Source: Xylogone sp. PMI_703 (lineage: Eukaryota; Ascomycota; Leotiomycetes). Taken from it: 64,000 bases of DNA. Positions 1-10,841 of this stretch are shown here, piece after piece. The stretch lies in assembly GCA_021399445.1 (NCBI GenBank), contig JAJTUQ010000003.1:2418001-2482000 (forward strand), read 5' to 3'. The notes beneath the pieces were generated by a model that did no database searches, was not told where the DNA came from, and saw only the letters and a list, made by a program, of their open reading frames with translations. How positions within the stretch are numbered: the first letter of the stretch is position 1; each line of letters starts with the position of its first letter. The position numbers and the translations under genes are program-made.

Positions 1-1895
1 CCTGATTGTTCCATGGAGATGGTAGAAAGCGCATAGTGACACCTTCAATTGGTTGTTTATTTTCAAGCTGGACCTCATTAAGAATCCGCGAAATATTCGG
101 AACACTAGTAGAGAACGATTTCAGTGGGTTTGAGGATGGATTGTACCTCTGAGAGGGCATCCAAATTGCAGGGTCATAGGCCGTGTGTGAGTGAAGCACA
201 TTCCCTATAATAGCCGACGACTCAGTGAAATACTTATTACTCCAATGTGCCTCGTTTCCGGTTCCATTATGTGATACAATAGCTTCGCTCTCATCAACAG
301 ACTGCTGACCTTGTATGTTGCTTATCCCTGGAAAATAATCGAACAGGGGAAAACGATGTTTAACACTGCTTAAATCTCCCTTAGGGGACTCCAATTCAGT
401 GGCAGAAGCTTTTGAGGCTGGATAAGTGAATCTTGACCATTGCCGTAGTCTGTCGCGCCATGGAAGATTCTCAGTGGGTCCATAAAGAACAAATGCCCCT
501 TTCTTAGGACTGCTTGTAACTAGATGGGCGACAGAATGCACATTTCTGTTAGACACCGCATTTGCAGTAAGGAGAAGTCTCCTTGCCACATCTGCCCGAC
601 TAGAAGTAGTCGATTTGGGGTCATCTTCGAGACTTGATATCAAGAGCTGTGCGTAATTAGTGATTAAGCCCAGAATCAAAGAGATACTATGTGTACATAC
701 TTTGTTACCAGGGAGTCGAGCAATATCAGTTCTCGTAAGACGGCTAAGTTCAGGAAGTACATCTTCAATATTAGTGCGTATCCATTTCTCCAATTGTTTA
801 GTGTCGTCTTTATTCGCGGCTGGTACAAGATTTCCAAATGGCACCTCTAGTCTTTGAATACTATGTAGCTTTTCCTCTAGTTGTTCGATGATGTTGTCTG
901 CCTTCTGTCGGGTTGTGGTAATCCGAATCACACCCCTTGATTTAAATGCTTCAATTTTTTCTTGCTCGTCGGTGATATATTCTTCACTTATTACGCTAAG
1001 AGGAGATCGAAGAGCGCCTAAATGAAGCAAGATTAGTCCCGCAATAAAGGCAAAATGGTTTGGTCCTACCTAATAGCGGTGCGAGTAAGAGTTCCAAATC
1101 TTCGGTGCGGATATGCACCTCAATTTCTCCGATCCCGTTCGCCAACTCAGGTACCTCCAAGTTCCAGCAGTCACGAACAAGCAGAAGAACTAGTCGCTGT
1201 TTTGAGGTGTGAGATTTCCAATAGTAACCTCGGATAGGACTCTCGTCGAAGTGTTCGCCGGGTTTTGAGATGTCTGGCATCCATGCAGACTTGCGTAGTA
1301 TTGGAGATTCCGAATCTTCCAGATTTTGGTCCTTTTGCTTGCTCTTCCCATGAATGTTGATATATCTCACCAATTGCGATACGGTAAATCCCTCTTGTAA
1401 GACCCGTACCAACTTATCGAATTCCTCCCAATTTCTTGGACTCTCTCCATCTTCGGGTCTCAATTCATTGATATTGTCCTCAACTTCATTCCATCCTGGC
1501 AGTCCTCTCTCACTATCCAACTGCGCTAGTATATCAACTTTTTCTGGTGATTCTTCAGGATCAAGCTGCGGTACGGAGTTGAATATTTTAAATCGCGATT
1601 CCCTCAAAACTATGACTTCTGCAGGCTTGCCTAAAGCCTCTGTTTTTAGCGATTCATGGTCCTCTTGAAGTTGGTTTCCCCGAAATCCATAAAGCCGACC
1701 TCCACGGTGTATGTCTGGTCGCTTGAAACCACTTCGATGTCTCAGCCTAGCTTTCCTCGTGTGGTTGGTCGCCTGCTCTGGAGAAGCCTCGGTCGATTGA
1801 CAAAAAAATTGTATCCTTGAGGTTAGAGGACGTTTTGCTAGTCGCAGTTGGCATCTTAAGCATATATGGGTGCTCGAAACAGGCCGAGAAATCAT
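1..1895 (-). CDS. sls1: SLS1-like mitochondrial inner-membrane protein (3' end cut by window edge)
   Basis: This looks like the fungal SLS1 family, a mitochondrial inner-membrane protein that in yeast couples mitochondrial transcription to translation. The start is the ATG at 1895. It opens a mitochondrial-type presequence with ICLRCQLRL and basic residues. The family-like segment LGKPAEVIVLRE follows, then a SQLVRYINIHGK block. A 52-base intron at 1018-1069 (donor GTAGGA, branch ACTAATC, acceptor TTTAG) restores the frame into ALRSPLSVISEEYITDEQ and a KH-like stretch (VIRITTTRQKADNIIEQLE). A second probable intron, 647-700, is 54 bases long and free of stops, so the frame stays open with or without it; see findings. 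The last residues in view, MRFLPSPW, fit the family's C-terminal part. The stop lies beyond base 1. The family call is by recognition, not by search. Confidence 0.75.
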
Positions 1896-2136
1896 GGGCG
1901 CAATGTTTAAAACTCGACAGGACAATAGTTGTAGTTAGAGCTTTGTTTGCCGCATTGGAAATTTTTAAGGTTTTTGCGGGCAAGAAGTGCAAAGCTCGGC
2001 CGACCAAAGACCGAAGCTCCAACGCGTCCCAAGCTTTACAAAACTAATATACGCGTCCTCGATAACACATCTCCCTTGATAACGTGAAAGAGTTCAAAAG
2101 ACAGACAAATATCTCTTAAAAGTAATATATAGCGAT

Positions 2137-3278
2137 ATGCCTCCAGGCCCTCGAAAAAGGCGACAGGTATTTATTTTCTTTTACTCTCTTATGCACATTC
2201 CGTTTACCAATTACTTAGGCTGCAGGTAGCGGGGGAGAATCGGACGAGGAAGTCGCAAACACACAGCGGGGCCGAAATCGCAGACCTGTTGCTGACGATT
2301 CCGAGGATGAGGATAACGAGGCAGAGGAGGAAGATGGGGAAGAGATGGACTTAGATGGTGAAAACAGTCAAGATCAATCAGTAAAGAAGTTAGTCAGATA
2401 TGCTTTGGCCTGTGAATATTCAAGATTACCTATAACAAGAACCGGTATCCGCGAGAAAAGTTAGTGCTATAATACCCATACAAGGTATCGAGAAGCTAAT
2501 GTAGAGAAGTTGGTTTGAAGCAGCGAGGTGGGTTTAGAAAAGTATTCGAAGAAGCTCAGAAACAGCTCCGAACAACATTTGGCATGGAGATGGTTCAGCT
2601 TCCAATAAAGGAGAAAGTTACCTTGAAAGAAAGAAGAGGTGAATACATCACGCACCATCATAAGGCTCAAAAGCTAATATGTGCTCAGCTGCGGGGAAAT
2701 CAAATAATGCTTCAAAACAGCCCACCTCCTATATCCTAACTACGATCCTTCCGTCTGCATACAGGATACCAGCGATAATACCACCTTCCATTGTTCCGAG
2801 CGAGGCTGAGGAGGCTGCCTACGTTGCAATTTGTACAGTTATTGTTTCTTTAATTGCGCTTAATGGAGGTCAACTTCCTGAGCACAAACTCGATCGCTAC
2901 CTTAGCAGGATGAACATCGAGGAGAATATGCCAATGGATAAAACACAAAATGTCCTTCAAAAGATGATCAAGCAAGGATATGTAATTAAGGTTAAAGACA
3001 GGATCGGTGATGAAGAAACCATCGAATGGATGGTCGGTCCAAGAGGCAGGACGGAAATTGGGAATAGAGGCGTTCAGGGGCTGGTTAAGGAAATCTATGG
3101 TGAAGACGCTCCTGAAGATCTAGATAAGAGGCTGCAGAGAAGTCTGGGTATGGAACTGTCTAGTATTGACAGGTTAGCGGAGGAGGTTAATGACGAGCCT
3201 GCACAAAACGAGGTTGTAAGTACAGCCAGGCCTCGGAGGTCACGAGGAGCGGCAAATGATGATGGTGATTATAGATAA
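2137..3278 (+). CDS. nse3: Nse3, MAGE-domain subunit of the Smc5/6 complex
   Basis: Nse3 is the MAGE-family non-SMC element of the nuclear Smc5-Smc6 complex, where with Nse1 and Nse4 it bridges the SMC heads in DNA repair. Predicted exons are 2137-2166, 2219-2459, 2507-2638 and 2689-3278, giving about 330 residues. The N-terminus is short and basic, followed by a long acidic stretch. The MAGE domain follows with KLVRYALACEYSRLPITRTGIREK, FRKVFEEAQKQLRTTFGMEM, YILTTILPSAYRIP and the second winged-helix region (LDRYLSRMNIEENMP, VGPRGRTEIG). The tail is basic (ARPRRSRG). The intron at 2460-2506 needs the second of two neighbouring AG sites to keep the frame. The gene lies divergent from the sls1-like gene, with starts 241 bases apart. 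Confidence 0.88.
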
Positions 3279-3629
3279 AAAGGGTTTTGGTATCTGGTCG
3301 GGTATGGTTCGGTCTAGTTCAGAATTGGCTTTCGGTTCAATAGGAAAATACCATGGGTCATCCGGAAGGCAGCGTGTAGGTTATAATCAATTGTCAGTTA
3401 AGTAATTCGTAGCCTAACCAGTCGGAAGTTTATAAGCCAAATGCAATTGATGCAAGTTATTCCCTTCGGATTCCATGCAGAAATTTCATGCCTTAGTGCG
3501 CCAAGTTAATGATGCAGAACCTTTAATACGCTTCAATCCAGCTACTATCCCTACGCCCTGAACTCCTTTTATTCCCCGATGTAATAGATTGATAGTGGCG
3601 TTCTAACATCATTCCTACCTGAGGGAATA
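3279..3629. other. Convergent intergenic stretch nse3/sf3b5
   Basis: This holds the 3' regions of two convergent genes. I see no open frame with family features and no RNA gene. Confidence 0.5.
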
Positions 3630-3992
3630 TCAATCTGTGACCTCCGGAGGCTTGCCAACAGGCTGTATCATTTTCTGTAGAACATTAGTCGCTACTCGAC
3701 CCATACAAAATGTATTGCTTACCTCAACCATCATACTCCTTACTTTCTCTCTTGGTTCCCCAAACCCAATAGCCATGTAGCTTAGCATTGCGGGGTGTCC
3801 AATGTATGAAGCATAACTATCTCGTTGGATGTTACTCGTCCATTCGAACTTCGTCGTGTCGGCGTGTCCTGTGCCAACATATCGAGCTTGGAGCTGCTCC
3901 AGCTGCTGCTGTGCGCGTAGCTTATCCGCCTGGTTTGGATGTTAGTACTTGATTTAATCAATGGTAGCAATCATGCAATCAAAACCTACCAT
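3630..3992 (-). CDS. sf3b5: SF3b subunit 5 (SF3b10/Ysf3), spliceosomal U2 snRNP
   Basis: This is a small subunit of the SF3b complex of U2 snRNP, which helps recognise the branch point during pre-mRNA splicing. Three exons are predicted: 3990-3992 (the ATG only), 3723-3929 and 3630-3674. They give 84 residues, close to the family's usual size of about 86. The match is strong along the whole chain: QQLEQLQARYVGTGHADTTK, FEWTSNIQRDSYASYIGH, and the C-terminal MVEKMIQPVGKPPE. The first intron (3930-3989) begins directly after the start codon and has a perfect ACTAAC branch point. The second (3675-3722) ends in CTACAG. The two introns break the frame, which makes the gene easy to miss. It is divergent from the gene starting at 4371, with a shared 378-base promoter region. 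Confidence 0.93.
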
Positions 3993-4370
3993 TATGAGCT
4001 GTAAGGCTGAGTATATCGCAGGAAAGTTGCAGAAAGGGCTGAGCTCGGCTGAAGATGATGTCGGCACCGGAAAATCAATCTAGCGAGAAGCGAAATGCTA
4101 TTCGACGACCAGATTCGGCGAGGCTGATACAGCTACAAAGTCTAGATGCCAAAATACCAAAAAGGCGTTACCTGCTTATAACACTCTAACTCCCACATTA
4201 CAAAATAATTCAAGTTGTTTACGTTATAATCTAACCTGCCAGTAAGTCTTGTACTCTGATTTATACACGTGATTAGCACGTGACGCTGGTTACACCTTTT
4301 CATTTATGAGAAGTCTTTCTAAAGAGATACAGGCTCGGTGCATAAATTCACATTTGCTTTAGGATCGCAT
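3993..4370. promoter_or_regulatory. Shared divergent promoter region
   Basis: This 378-base gap separates the starts of sf3b5 (-) and the uncharacterised gene at 4371 (+), so it must carry both promoters. A CACGTG-containing stretch is visible near 4266-4282. I recognise no further element. Confidence 0.4.
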
Positions 4371-5782
4371 ATGAATCATATACCCGAGATTGATAATGAG
4401 AGTCGTGAAATGCCCTCCTCTACATCAGATGTTTATCCACTCTCGTTTGATCGGCGTCTATTAGAAACTGAGAATCTTCGACAAGATACACTGGTACTTG
4501 AGTCAAAACTTTCTAGCATTAGGCAATCATGCTCCGAGTCGTTGCAATGTCCCAGTCCTATCTCAGAATGTCCAGAGCATATGAGCCAGATGGTGCAGGC
4601 GTATCGGGAATTTTATCTTTCTGATGAGCCAGATAGATGGTACTCTAACATCCAAAAATACAAAGACGAATTGAACTCCATGTTTAATAATCCAGAAGAG
4701 TATACTCTAGCGGATATACATAACAGGGCGAGGAAGGAATTGCGTAAAGCTCAGGGGAGTGATCTCTGCACAATACGGCCTGACGATGCTGAAGAGATAA
4801 TCAAGTGGAAGCATGAGTCGGCTACAATGCTTGACCAGGGCAAACCGATTGCGGAAATAATTGATTATCGCATAAATGTACAACTTGAAGCACTTCCTGA
4901 ATCGGAAGCTACAGAGAGAATGGCATTCCTCAAGGCCCTTGAAGAAAGCAAAGATCAGAAGGAAAGAGCTCGGATATATATTGACTACTACTGTCAACAA
5001 CTCCCCACAGACTCTAGGGAACAGTCATCCCTTAAAGCGAAATTTATCAAGATGTTTCAAGAGGGGGCACCGCATGATACAGTATTAACAGCAATGATCA
5101 AGCAGACTATGGAAGCGAAAGAGGCGCATAAGTCGAATCTCGAGCACATGCTGGGTGAATTGCAAATGGCACAGTCCGCTCATCTGAAAAATAAAGCAAA
5201 GAAAGAGGAAACCTTCAGAAGAAGACAACAGGTTGAAGCAGAGAAAACAGCAGAATGCAGCTTTCCCGGGTGCGATGCACCCGTCAATTTGCTAGATAAA
5301 GATGGCCCTCTCGAATGTGCGATATGTGAGTGGCTCTCACAGCGGTCACCAACTAGAAAACCCTACTTCTACTGCTCTAATGAACACGCCGATAAAGATT
5401 TTGTAGGTTCATATCTGTATCTACTGAAGATGTAATAATTAACATCCGTATCTAGCCTGAGCACGACCGTACCCAGCATGGCTGCATAATGGGCGACAAA
5501 TGCTTATATGCTCCATTACCTGGACCCCCGGAGGATAGTATTACAGGGGGGGTATGCCAGGACTGCAGAGACCACGAGATTGTCAGTTACTTTTGCTCGC
5601 AGTCTTGCTACAAGGAGAATCTGGTATGCTTCATCGTTCTAGACGCATCGTAGTCTTAATTATCTCGTGACTTGAGCCATTGACTAACTGGAATGTAGGA
5701 TGCTCACCGAGCGGACATTCATATGTCGAAAGATATTGAGAGCCATTCGGATACTTTGGATTTGTTTGAGCACAATGTCTAA
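4371..5782 (+). CDS. Uncharacterised Cys/His-rich (zinc-binding-like) protein
   Basis: I do not recognise this gene. Predicted exons are 4371-5402, 5456-5623 and 5699-5782, about 427 residues. Both introns are in phase 0 (branches TTAAC and CTAAC). The N-terminal three quarters are charged and probably helical, with coiled-coil-like runs (AKKEETFRRRQQVEAEKTAE). The C-terminal part has paired cysteines and histidines: CSFPGC, CAICEW, FYCSNEHADKDF, HDRTQHGC, CQDCRDHE, FCSQSCYKENLDAHRADIH. The order resembles two degenerate MYND/treble-clef-like zinc modules, the second ending C-x3-C-x8-H-x3-H. Splicing is needed to join the two modules, which supports the exon model. A nuclear or regulatory role is only a guess. 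The start is the first in-frame ATG; an upstream GTG codon in the same frame is not used by this kind of organism. Confidence 0.7.
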
Positions 5783-6238
5783 CTGTAAATAATCGCTGCT
5801 TATGGGATTAACCGGTGTTTGGATATGGTCAATCTGGTGTTAAGATTGAATTCAATGTCAGATAAAGACGATCGGGACTGTTCCAAGTATACTTGATACT
5901 TCAGGACCAATGTACCAATATATATTACAAAATTAATCTACTACTATCTACGAAATCTACGCCGTGAGATTGGCTCGTTCTTTGGCGTGGATCGAGACAT
6001 TGCAAGATATGAGACTATTAGACAGTTATTTGCGTATTCGTCGCAAATGAGATTGTTAGGCCTGTGCAGCTAGCAAATTAAGTAATAAGGGGTAGGATGA
6101 TATCTTTGCTATATGTTCTATTTCTCACATAATTATTTCCAAAATGAACTTTCGTTCTGCGAAATGTGCCCCAGAAAACTGTGACCGCTATTTGGGTATA
6201 TTGCAACAAAAACTAACACCAATATCAAACTGTACTCT
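5783..6238. other. Convergent intergenic stretch
   Basis: AT-rich sequence between two 3' ends. No gene or repeat recognised. Confidence 0.5.
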
Positions 6239-7214
6239 TCAATCTCTATATGCCGATCTCGGAAGATTATTCAGATTAATCGCACTCACGCCGGTCCCAC
6301 CACTCTTTGTTCTGTCATTTTCAGACTCTGGAAGAGGCGATGATAAGTTTGCTGTCTGGTACGAAGTTTGATGATTGTGCCGTGTCAATAGTCCCACAAT
6401 CACAAAGACCAATATACTGGCGAGCTCTGGCAGCATACCGAGACACACTCTTATAGCGAGCGAGCCTGTAACTTGGTTCAAGGTTGCTGAGCCGACGAAT
6501 AGGGATACAGTGGCGTAGATCAATCGGATACAGGTAAATGGAAGTGAGCATACAACTCCATATAACAGCTATTGGCCAGTTAATTTCCTCGATTAAAATC
6601 CATAAAACGGATAATCAATGGGGGCAACCTACCAGTGTGCCATCCCTGTATCCCAGAGCCTGAGAATCCCACTGGCTTGATAAGAATGAACCCAACGTGA
6701 AGGCACATATGAGACCCCACGATAAAAGGAGTACTATGATTCCCACTTTAGCCAAGGTCTTATGAGTCGAGGCGTCTGCCTGGCTATTTGCAGACGAAAC
6801 TCCGGCTGCAACGAGTGCCAGACCGGCAGTTATACTGATATGAATAAAAAGTGTAAGGATCCACTCGATCTTCACATTCGGCCGGGATTGGCGATATGCG
6901 CGGCTATAGAGACTTGTTAGAGGCAGATAGCACAATGGTGAATCAAAGTGACCTTACGCTTCATGGAGAATACCTCCTGTAGCAAGCAATAGCGGTGAGA
7001 GCCCGATGCTTGAAATGATAGCAGCTGTCGTGTTGGTGGTGCCTTTCTTCGAAGCACTGACCTGCATTCCACTCCCTACAAGCCGTAGAGTACAAAAAGC
7101 AAAGCAGTAAAACCAGCCAAGGAGCCCTGCTTTTCCATGACGAAAAGTGATGAACAATATTGGAAGAGCGAGGATTGCATAAATAATCAACTGGGCTAAG
7201 GCTAGGTGATCCAT
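6239..7214 (-). CDS. DUF7702-type seven-helix membrane protein
   Basis: This is a fungal integral membrane protein of the DUF7702 type, whose function is not established. Exons are 6958-7214, 6633-6912 and 6239-6568, about 288 residues. The N-terminus (LALAQLIIYAILALPILFITFRHG, then GWFYCFAFCTLRLVGSGMQ) shows the family hallmark of a helix, an RHG turn and a second helix ending in LR-x-VG-x-G. Around five further hydrophobic helices follow (IGLSPLLLATGG, WILTLFIHISITAGLALVAAG, VGIIVLLLSWGLICAF, LLYGVVCSLPFTCIRLIYA, LGMLPELASILVFVIVGLL). The tail is short, polar and cytosol-like. The introns 6913-6957 and 6569-6632 both restore the frame. The helix pattern recalls RTA1-like proteins, but their motifs are absent. 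No neighbour hints at a substrate. Confidence 0.78.
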
Positions 7215-7859
7215 ATCTTTGCCGATATGGAGAAATTCCTCGTATCTGGACTTTATGATAACTCAATGAGAAAGGAAAGAAAAGAAAATAGAACGCAATC
7301 AAGACTTGATTATATGGACATAATTGCGAGAGACGAGGCTACATTTTTATAGCCTCTTGAAGTTGGACGGTACCTAGTGTAACCAAAACCTCAACAGCAT
7401 CAATGTGCTCATCAGTATCGCATCTCAGGAAAAGATCTTAAAATATATTCTCCACCTTTAGATGATAGGTCAAAGTCGAAGCCAACGGAAGGGCACCCAT
7501 AAATCCTGCCACCGCCAGACATCAAGAGCAGGGATTTTGACGAAAGGATGGTCAAGTACGGTCCACTGGGAAGGCAGATCCTAATTATTCTGAATATGCT
7601 TGAATTCTGTGCCACCGGAAAAACCATAATCGTCTTAGGCATAACGTTTGGCCGACCTTCAAGATTCGGTTTTGCGAAACCGAGCGCGAAACCGAAACCG
7701 AGACGTCGAACGAGTGCGATCTTACTGCGCTCTCGTCCATGCAGCAGTGCCACTGCGCGTATCCATTTGCTTCGGGAGCTTCCATTTGGCTAAAACGAGA
7801 CCAGCCTTTGTATGAATGACTCAGCATTCATCGTTGATCTCCATTGACTTGCTACCACT
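7215..7859. other. Divergent intergenic region with a palindromic Zn2Cys6-type site
   Basis: This carries promoters for the DUF7702 gene (-) and the Zn2Cys6 gene (+). The notable element is an inverted repeat at 7666-7683, listed separately. Open frames here have no family features. Confidence 0.5.
7666..7683. promoter_or_regulatory. Inverted repeat with CGG-N10-CCG spacing
   Basis: Two 7-base arms (TCGGTTT and AAACCGA) flank the 4 bases TGCG. The CGG at 7667-7669 and the CCG at 7680-7682 are separated by 10 bases, the spacing used by some Zn2Cys6 dimers such as yeast Put3. Two more ACCGA units follow directly. The site lies about 180 bases before the ATG of a Zn2Cys6 gene, so autoregulation is possible but inferred. 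Confidence 0.4.
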
Positions 7860-9315
7860 ATGCTGGAGAGCCTACCCACCGCTCAAGCCAAAGAGCGCGC
7901 CCGTGGTAAGGGACCGAGACTCTACCACAAAAAGTCCCGAACTGGCTGCCAGAGATGCAAAGCTCGACGAGTCAAGGTACGTCGGTGGCTAGATACGTCA
8001 AAAATAAGCTTTCCGGTACAATCTTGGCTTATCCGATGTACTCCACAAACCCTCTCTATCTCATGTGATCTATATCTACTAGACCGGATTCTATCATCCC
8101 TTCTCCTGTACCTGGATGGACCTTATGTCGCGGCAAAAATACTAATATCAGCTCTAGTGTGATGAAACCCGCCCCGTCTGTAGCAGTTGTCAACGGCATG
8201 ATGTTGAGTGCGTTTATCCGCAGCCTTCAGAAACTGCCCCTCGAGGTCGCGCCAAGGCAGGCCAACCAGCTTGGCCAGATTCCGCCGAGCGTTTACAGTC
8301 CAGCGACGTTAACTCCAGTCCCGACACGAGATCGCCCGAAAGAATGGACATGGACGGTGATAATGACCTAGTTATTCCAGAGTCCAAATCCCGGCGTGAA
8401 CTAGAACTACGCCTTCTTCATAACTATATCCATTATATGGCTATTACCATTTCAAACTCGCACTTCCCGATAGTAAAAGATACTTGGGCTATAGAAGTGC
8501 CGAAGCTAGCTTTCAGATATGAAGCTCTACAATATGCCATATTTTCAATCTCATCTCTACATCTCCTACATGAGGAGCCAGACAGTGTGGAACTTAAGGA
8601 TGCACACCGAGACTATACTAGTCTAGCCCTACGAAAGCACAGAGAAGCCGTGTCAAATATGACTTCGGACAATTCGGACAATGCGGACGCGAATGGATTC
8701 ACCTCGATTCTTATTCTCATGACTTTCTACGCATATCTCCAGGAGCGTGTTATCGAACCATATACCCCCCCGCTCTCATGGCTACATATTTCAAACGCCA
8801 CGGGGAACGTGTTCAAGTCGGCATGGCAGACTATTCAACAAAGTAAATCCTCAAAATTAATGGATGTCCTGGGGGCTTCTCCTGTACTGATGGAAAAGGA
8901 AAGTATATTTAGCGATGAGTATCGTACAGAATTTCAGGAAATACTCCAGAATGTGCCACCTTTTGAGGAGCCCTATGATCGAGAGAGTTGGGCTGCGTAT
9001 GAGAAAACGTTTAGCTTTATTGGATCTGTCAAAAGGGCAATTAAAGGAAGGGAGAATCCAATGGCAACCTGCAGTCGGCTGATAACATTCGCTATTATCG
9101 TTCCAGAAAAGTTCATTAAACTGGTGGAGGATCAACGTCCGAGGGCACTGGTCATATTGGCTCATTATTTTGCCCTCTGCAATTATATGCGGCACATTTG
9201 GTGGATAGGAGACATTGGTAAGAGAGAAGTACTTGGGATTCAGAAAGCTTTGCCTCCTCAGTGGCAGAGGTTTATTGCGGGGCCCGTCTCGATAATTGAG
9301 AAGTCGATTATGTAA
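7860..9315 (+). CDS. Zn2Cys6 (fungal binuclear cluster) transcription factor
   Basis: A nuclear DNA-binding regulator. Exons are 7860-7976 and 8158-9315, about 424 residues. The cluster begins KKSRTGCQRCKARRVK and is completed after the intron by CDETRPVCSSCQRHDVEC, giving all six cysteines in C-x2-C-x6-C spacing. The intron therefore splits the zinc cluster, as in many fungal relatives. At 181 bases it is longer than the window's other introns. Downstream lie a short Ser/Pro linker and the helical C-terminal region seen in Upc2-like regulators: LLHNYIHYMAITISNS near the start, RALVILAHYFALCNYMRHIWWIGDI near the end. No metabolic cluster is adjacent, so the target genes are unknown. The gene converges on a UPF0303 gene 188 bases away. 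Confidence 0.85.
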
Positions 9316-9503
9316 ATCTCGAAAAGTCAAGTCGAGAGCCAAATCTAAGATTACGGAATAGCTCATATTGTCCATATGGTAGCATAAGGAGGGTTGTTGG
9401 ACACTGTAAGCAACCTTCAGTCTCCCATTCTCTAGCAGACGGACTAATGATCTGGATTGCTAGTAGCTACCCTTGCAGATACCACATAGCTTCTGCACCA
9501 TGC

Positions 9504-10144
9504 TTAATTCGAACCCTTCTGGCTGAGGCCCTGTAGCGCTTCAACGACCACCGCATGATCTTCATGCTGCTTCAATCCACTGACAACAACAACAGCTACC
9601 ACTCCTTCTACACCCTTAACCCTGATGGGCACAGCACCGCCGTGGATGGCATACTCCCCAGCTCTCTCTCCGAGGCCATATTTCTCCGCGAAAGCCTTCT
9701 CGTCGCCGTGAAACTTCACATGCATATACCACGTACTCACGCCAAATCTCAACACGGTCTTCCTCTTCCTCGCTACCCAGGAGTCATTATCTGGCATGAC
9801 CCCGCTATGAGTGCAGGTGTGGAAGAGGGTCTGGTTTTGGTTGGCTGAGGAGATGTTGATCACGACGGGAGCTTTGATAGGCATGAGGCGTGTTCGAAGC
9901 GCGCATCCGAGTTCCCAAGCATCGTCCAAGGTGAAGTGGTCTAGGGTGAGAGACGCATCAGTCTGTCCAATCGATGCAAGCTTTCAAGTTTTAGCATCGT
10001 GATCTAGTAACAATATTTTGCTGTCGAACGAGACTTATCGATGTGATGAGAGGGAAAGGAGGTGATATGAGATGAGATTGTGCGATGAGATCAGTGACGT
10101 ACATCATTTGGAGGGGTCGGGATGGGAGCATTTGTAGCCGCCAT
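9504..10144 (-). CDS. UPF0303 family protein (YBR137W-like)
   Basis: This matches the UPF0303 family, a small cytosolic alpha/beta protein with the HbpS/GlcG-like fold; yeast YBR137W is a member. Exons are 10103-10144 and 9504-9980, about 172 residues. The first exon encodes MAATNAPIPTPPND. An intron of 122 bases (9981-10102) precedes LASIGQTDASLTLDHFTLDDAWELG. Family features include the DAWELG start of the domain, INISSANQNQTLFHTC, DNDSWVARKRKTVLRFG, the AEKYGLGERAGEYAIHGGAVPI segment, and the C-terminal GVVAVVVVSGLKQHEDHAVVVEAL. Its biochemical role is not established. Length and motifs are complete, and nothing suggests damage. Confidence 0.85.
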
Positions 10145-10841
10145 TGCTGCAGAATTGTGATTTCTGGTGTAGATTTATCCGGGTCTATCAATTGAATCTA
10201 TGGCCAGACCGTACTTTTCGTATGGGACTTTTACAATATATATCCTTATAAAACAACGTTCCTGGATTGAATTTTTATTTTATTTTTCACAACGATCTGC
10301 GTTTCAGCATATGGGCAGAAATTTGAGGTTCTCTCCTGACGTCGAGTGGGGCGCCCGCCGAGGATAGCCCGTGGAAGCACTCGTATTAGGTACTGCTACT
10401 GCATACAGCTTGATGATTGGATTTCAGACGTTAAAGTCCACCAAGACCATACAAGATATATACATAAAGCTAAGAATACACCCCATGATAGCAAATGTTT
10501 TTGAAATTATAAAAAGCTACCCGACCCTAGCTGAAGCAAATCGCGAAATTAAGATACTGTATTCATGATTCATGATTCGTCGCCGCATTTATCATGCATC
10601 CCATCTCACCCGGGTTGGAAAAAGAAGAAATAAAGTAAGAAGTAAGAAATCATGAAGTTGAGAAAAAATATAGCAAGAATTCATCAATCCCTCCACCCCA
10701 GTTTCAGCATCTCTATATAAGGAGGGTAATGATAGCAAGGATATCTATATCAAAGCGAAGATTGAAATATACATATGCATGCATATGTTAAAAAAGAAAG
10801 AAGTGATTGTAAAAGACCTCTCAGACCTGGTTTGAAGAGGT
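10145..10841. other. Intergenic region upstream of UPF0303 and downstream of rec8
   Basis: This holds the UPF0303 promoter and the rec8 3' region. A 65-codon open frame near 10371 has no family features. The sequence is otherwise AT-rich and unremarkable. Confidence 0.5.

Noticed and set aside
7412..7753. 113-codon frame on the minus strand between two divergent genes
   Set aside because: Its apparent repeat pattern comes from the GAAACCGA repeats of the regulatory palindrome. No family features.
9504..9520. tRNA T-loop-like GGTTCGAA on the minus strand
   Set aside because: It lies at the end of the UPF0303 coding region. No acceptor, D or anticodon stems can be formed around it.
2137..10144. 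Possible biosynthetic gene cluster around the Zn2Cys6 regulator
   Set aside because: Neighbours are housekeeping or uncharacterised genes, with no backbone synthase, P450 or transporter set next to the regulator.
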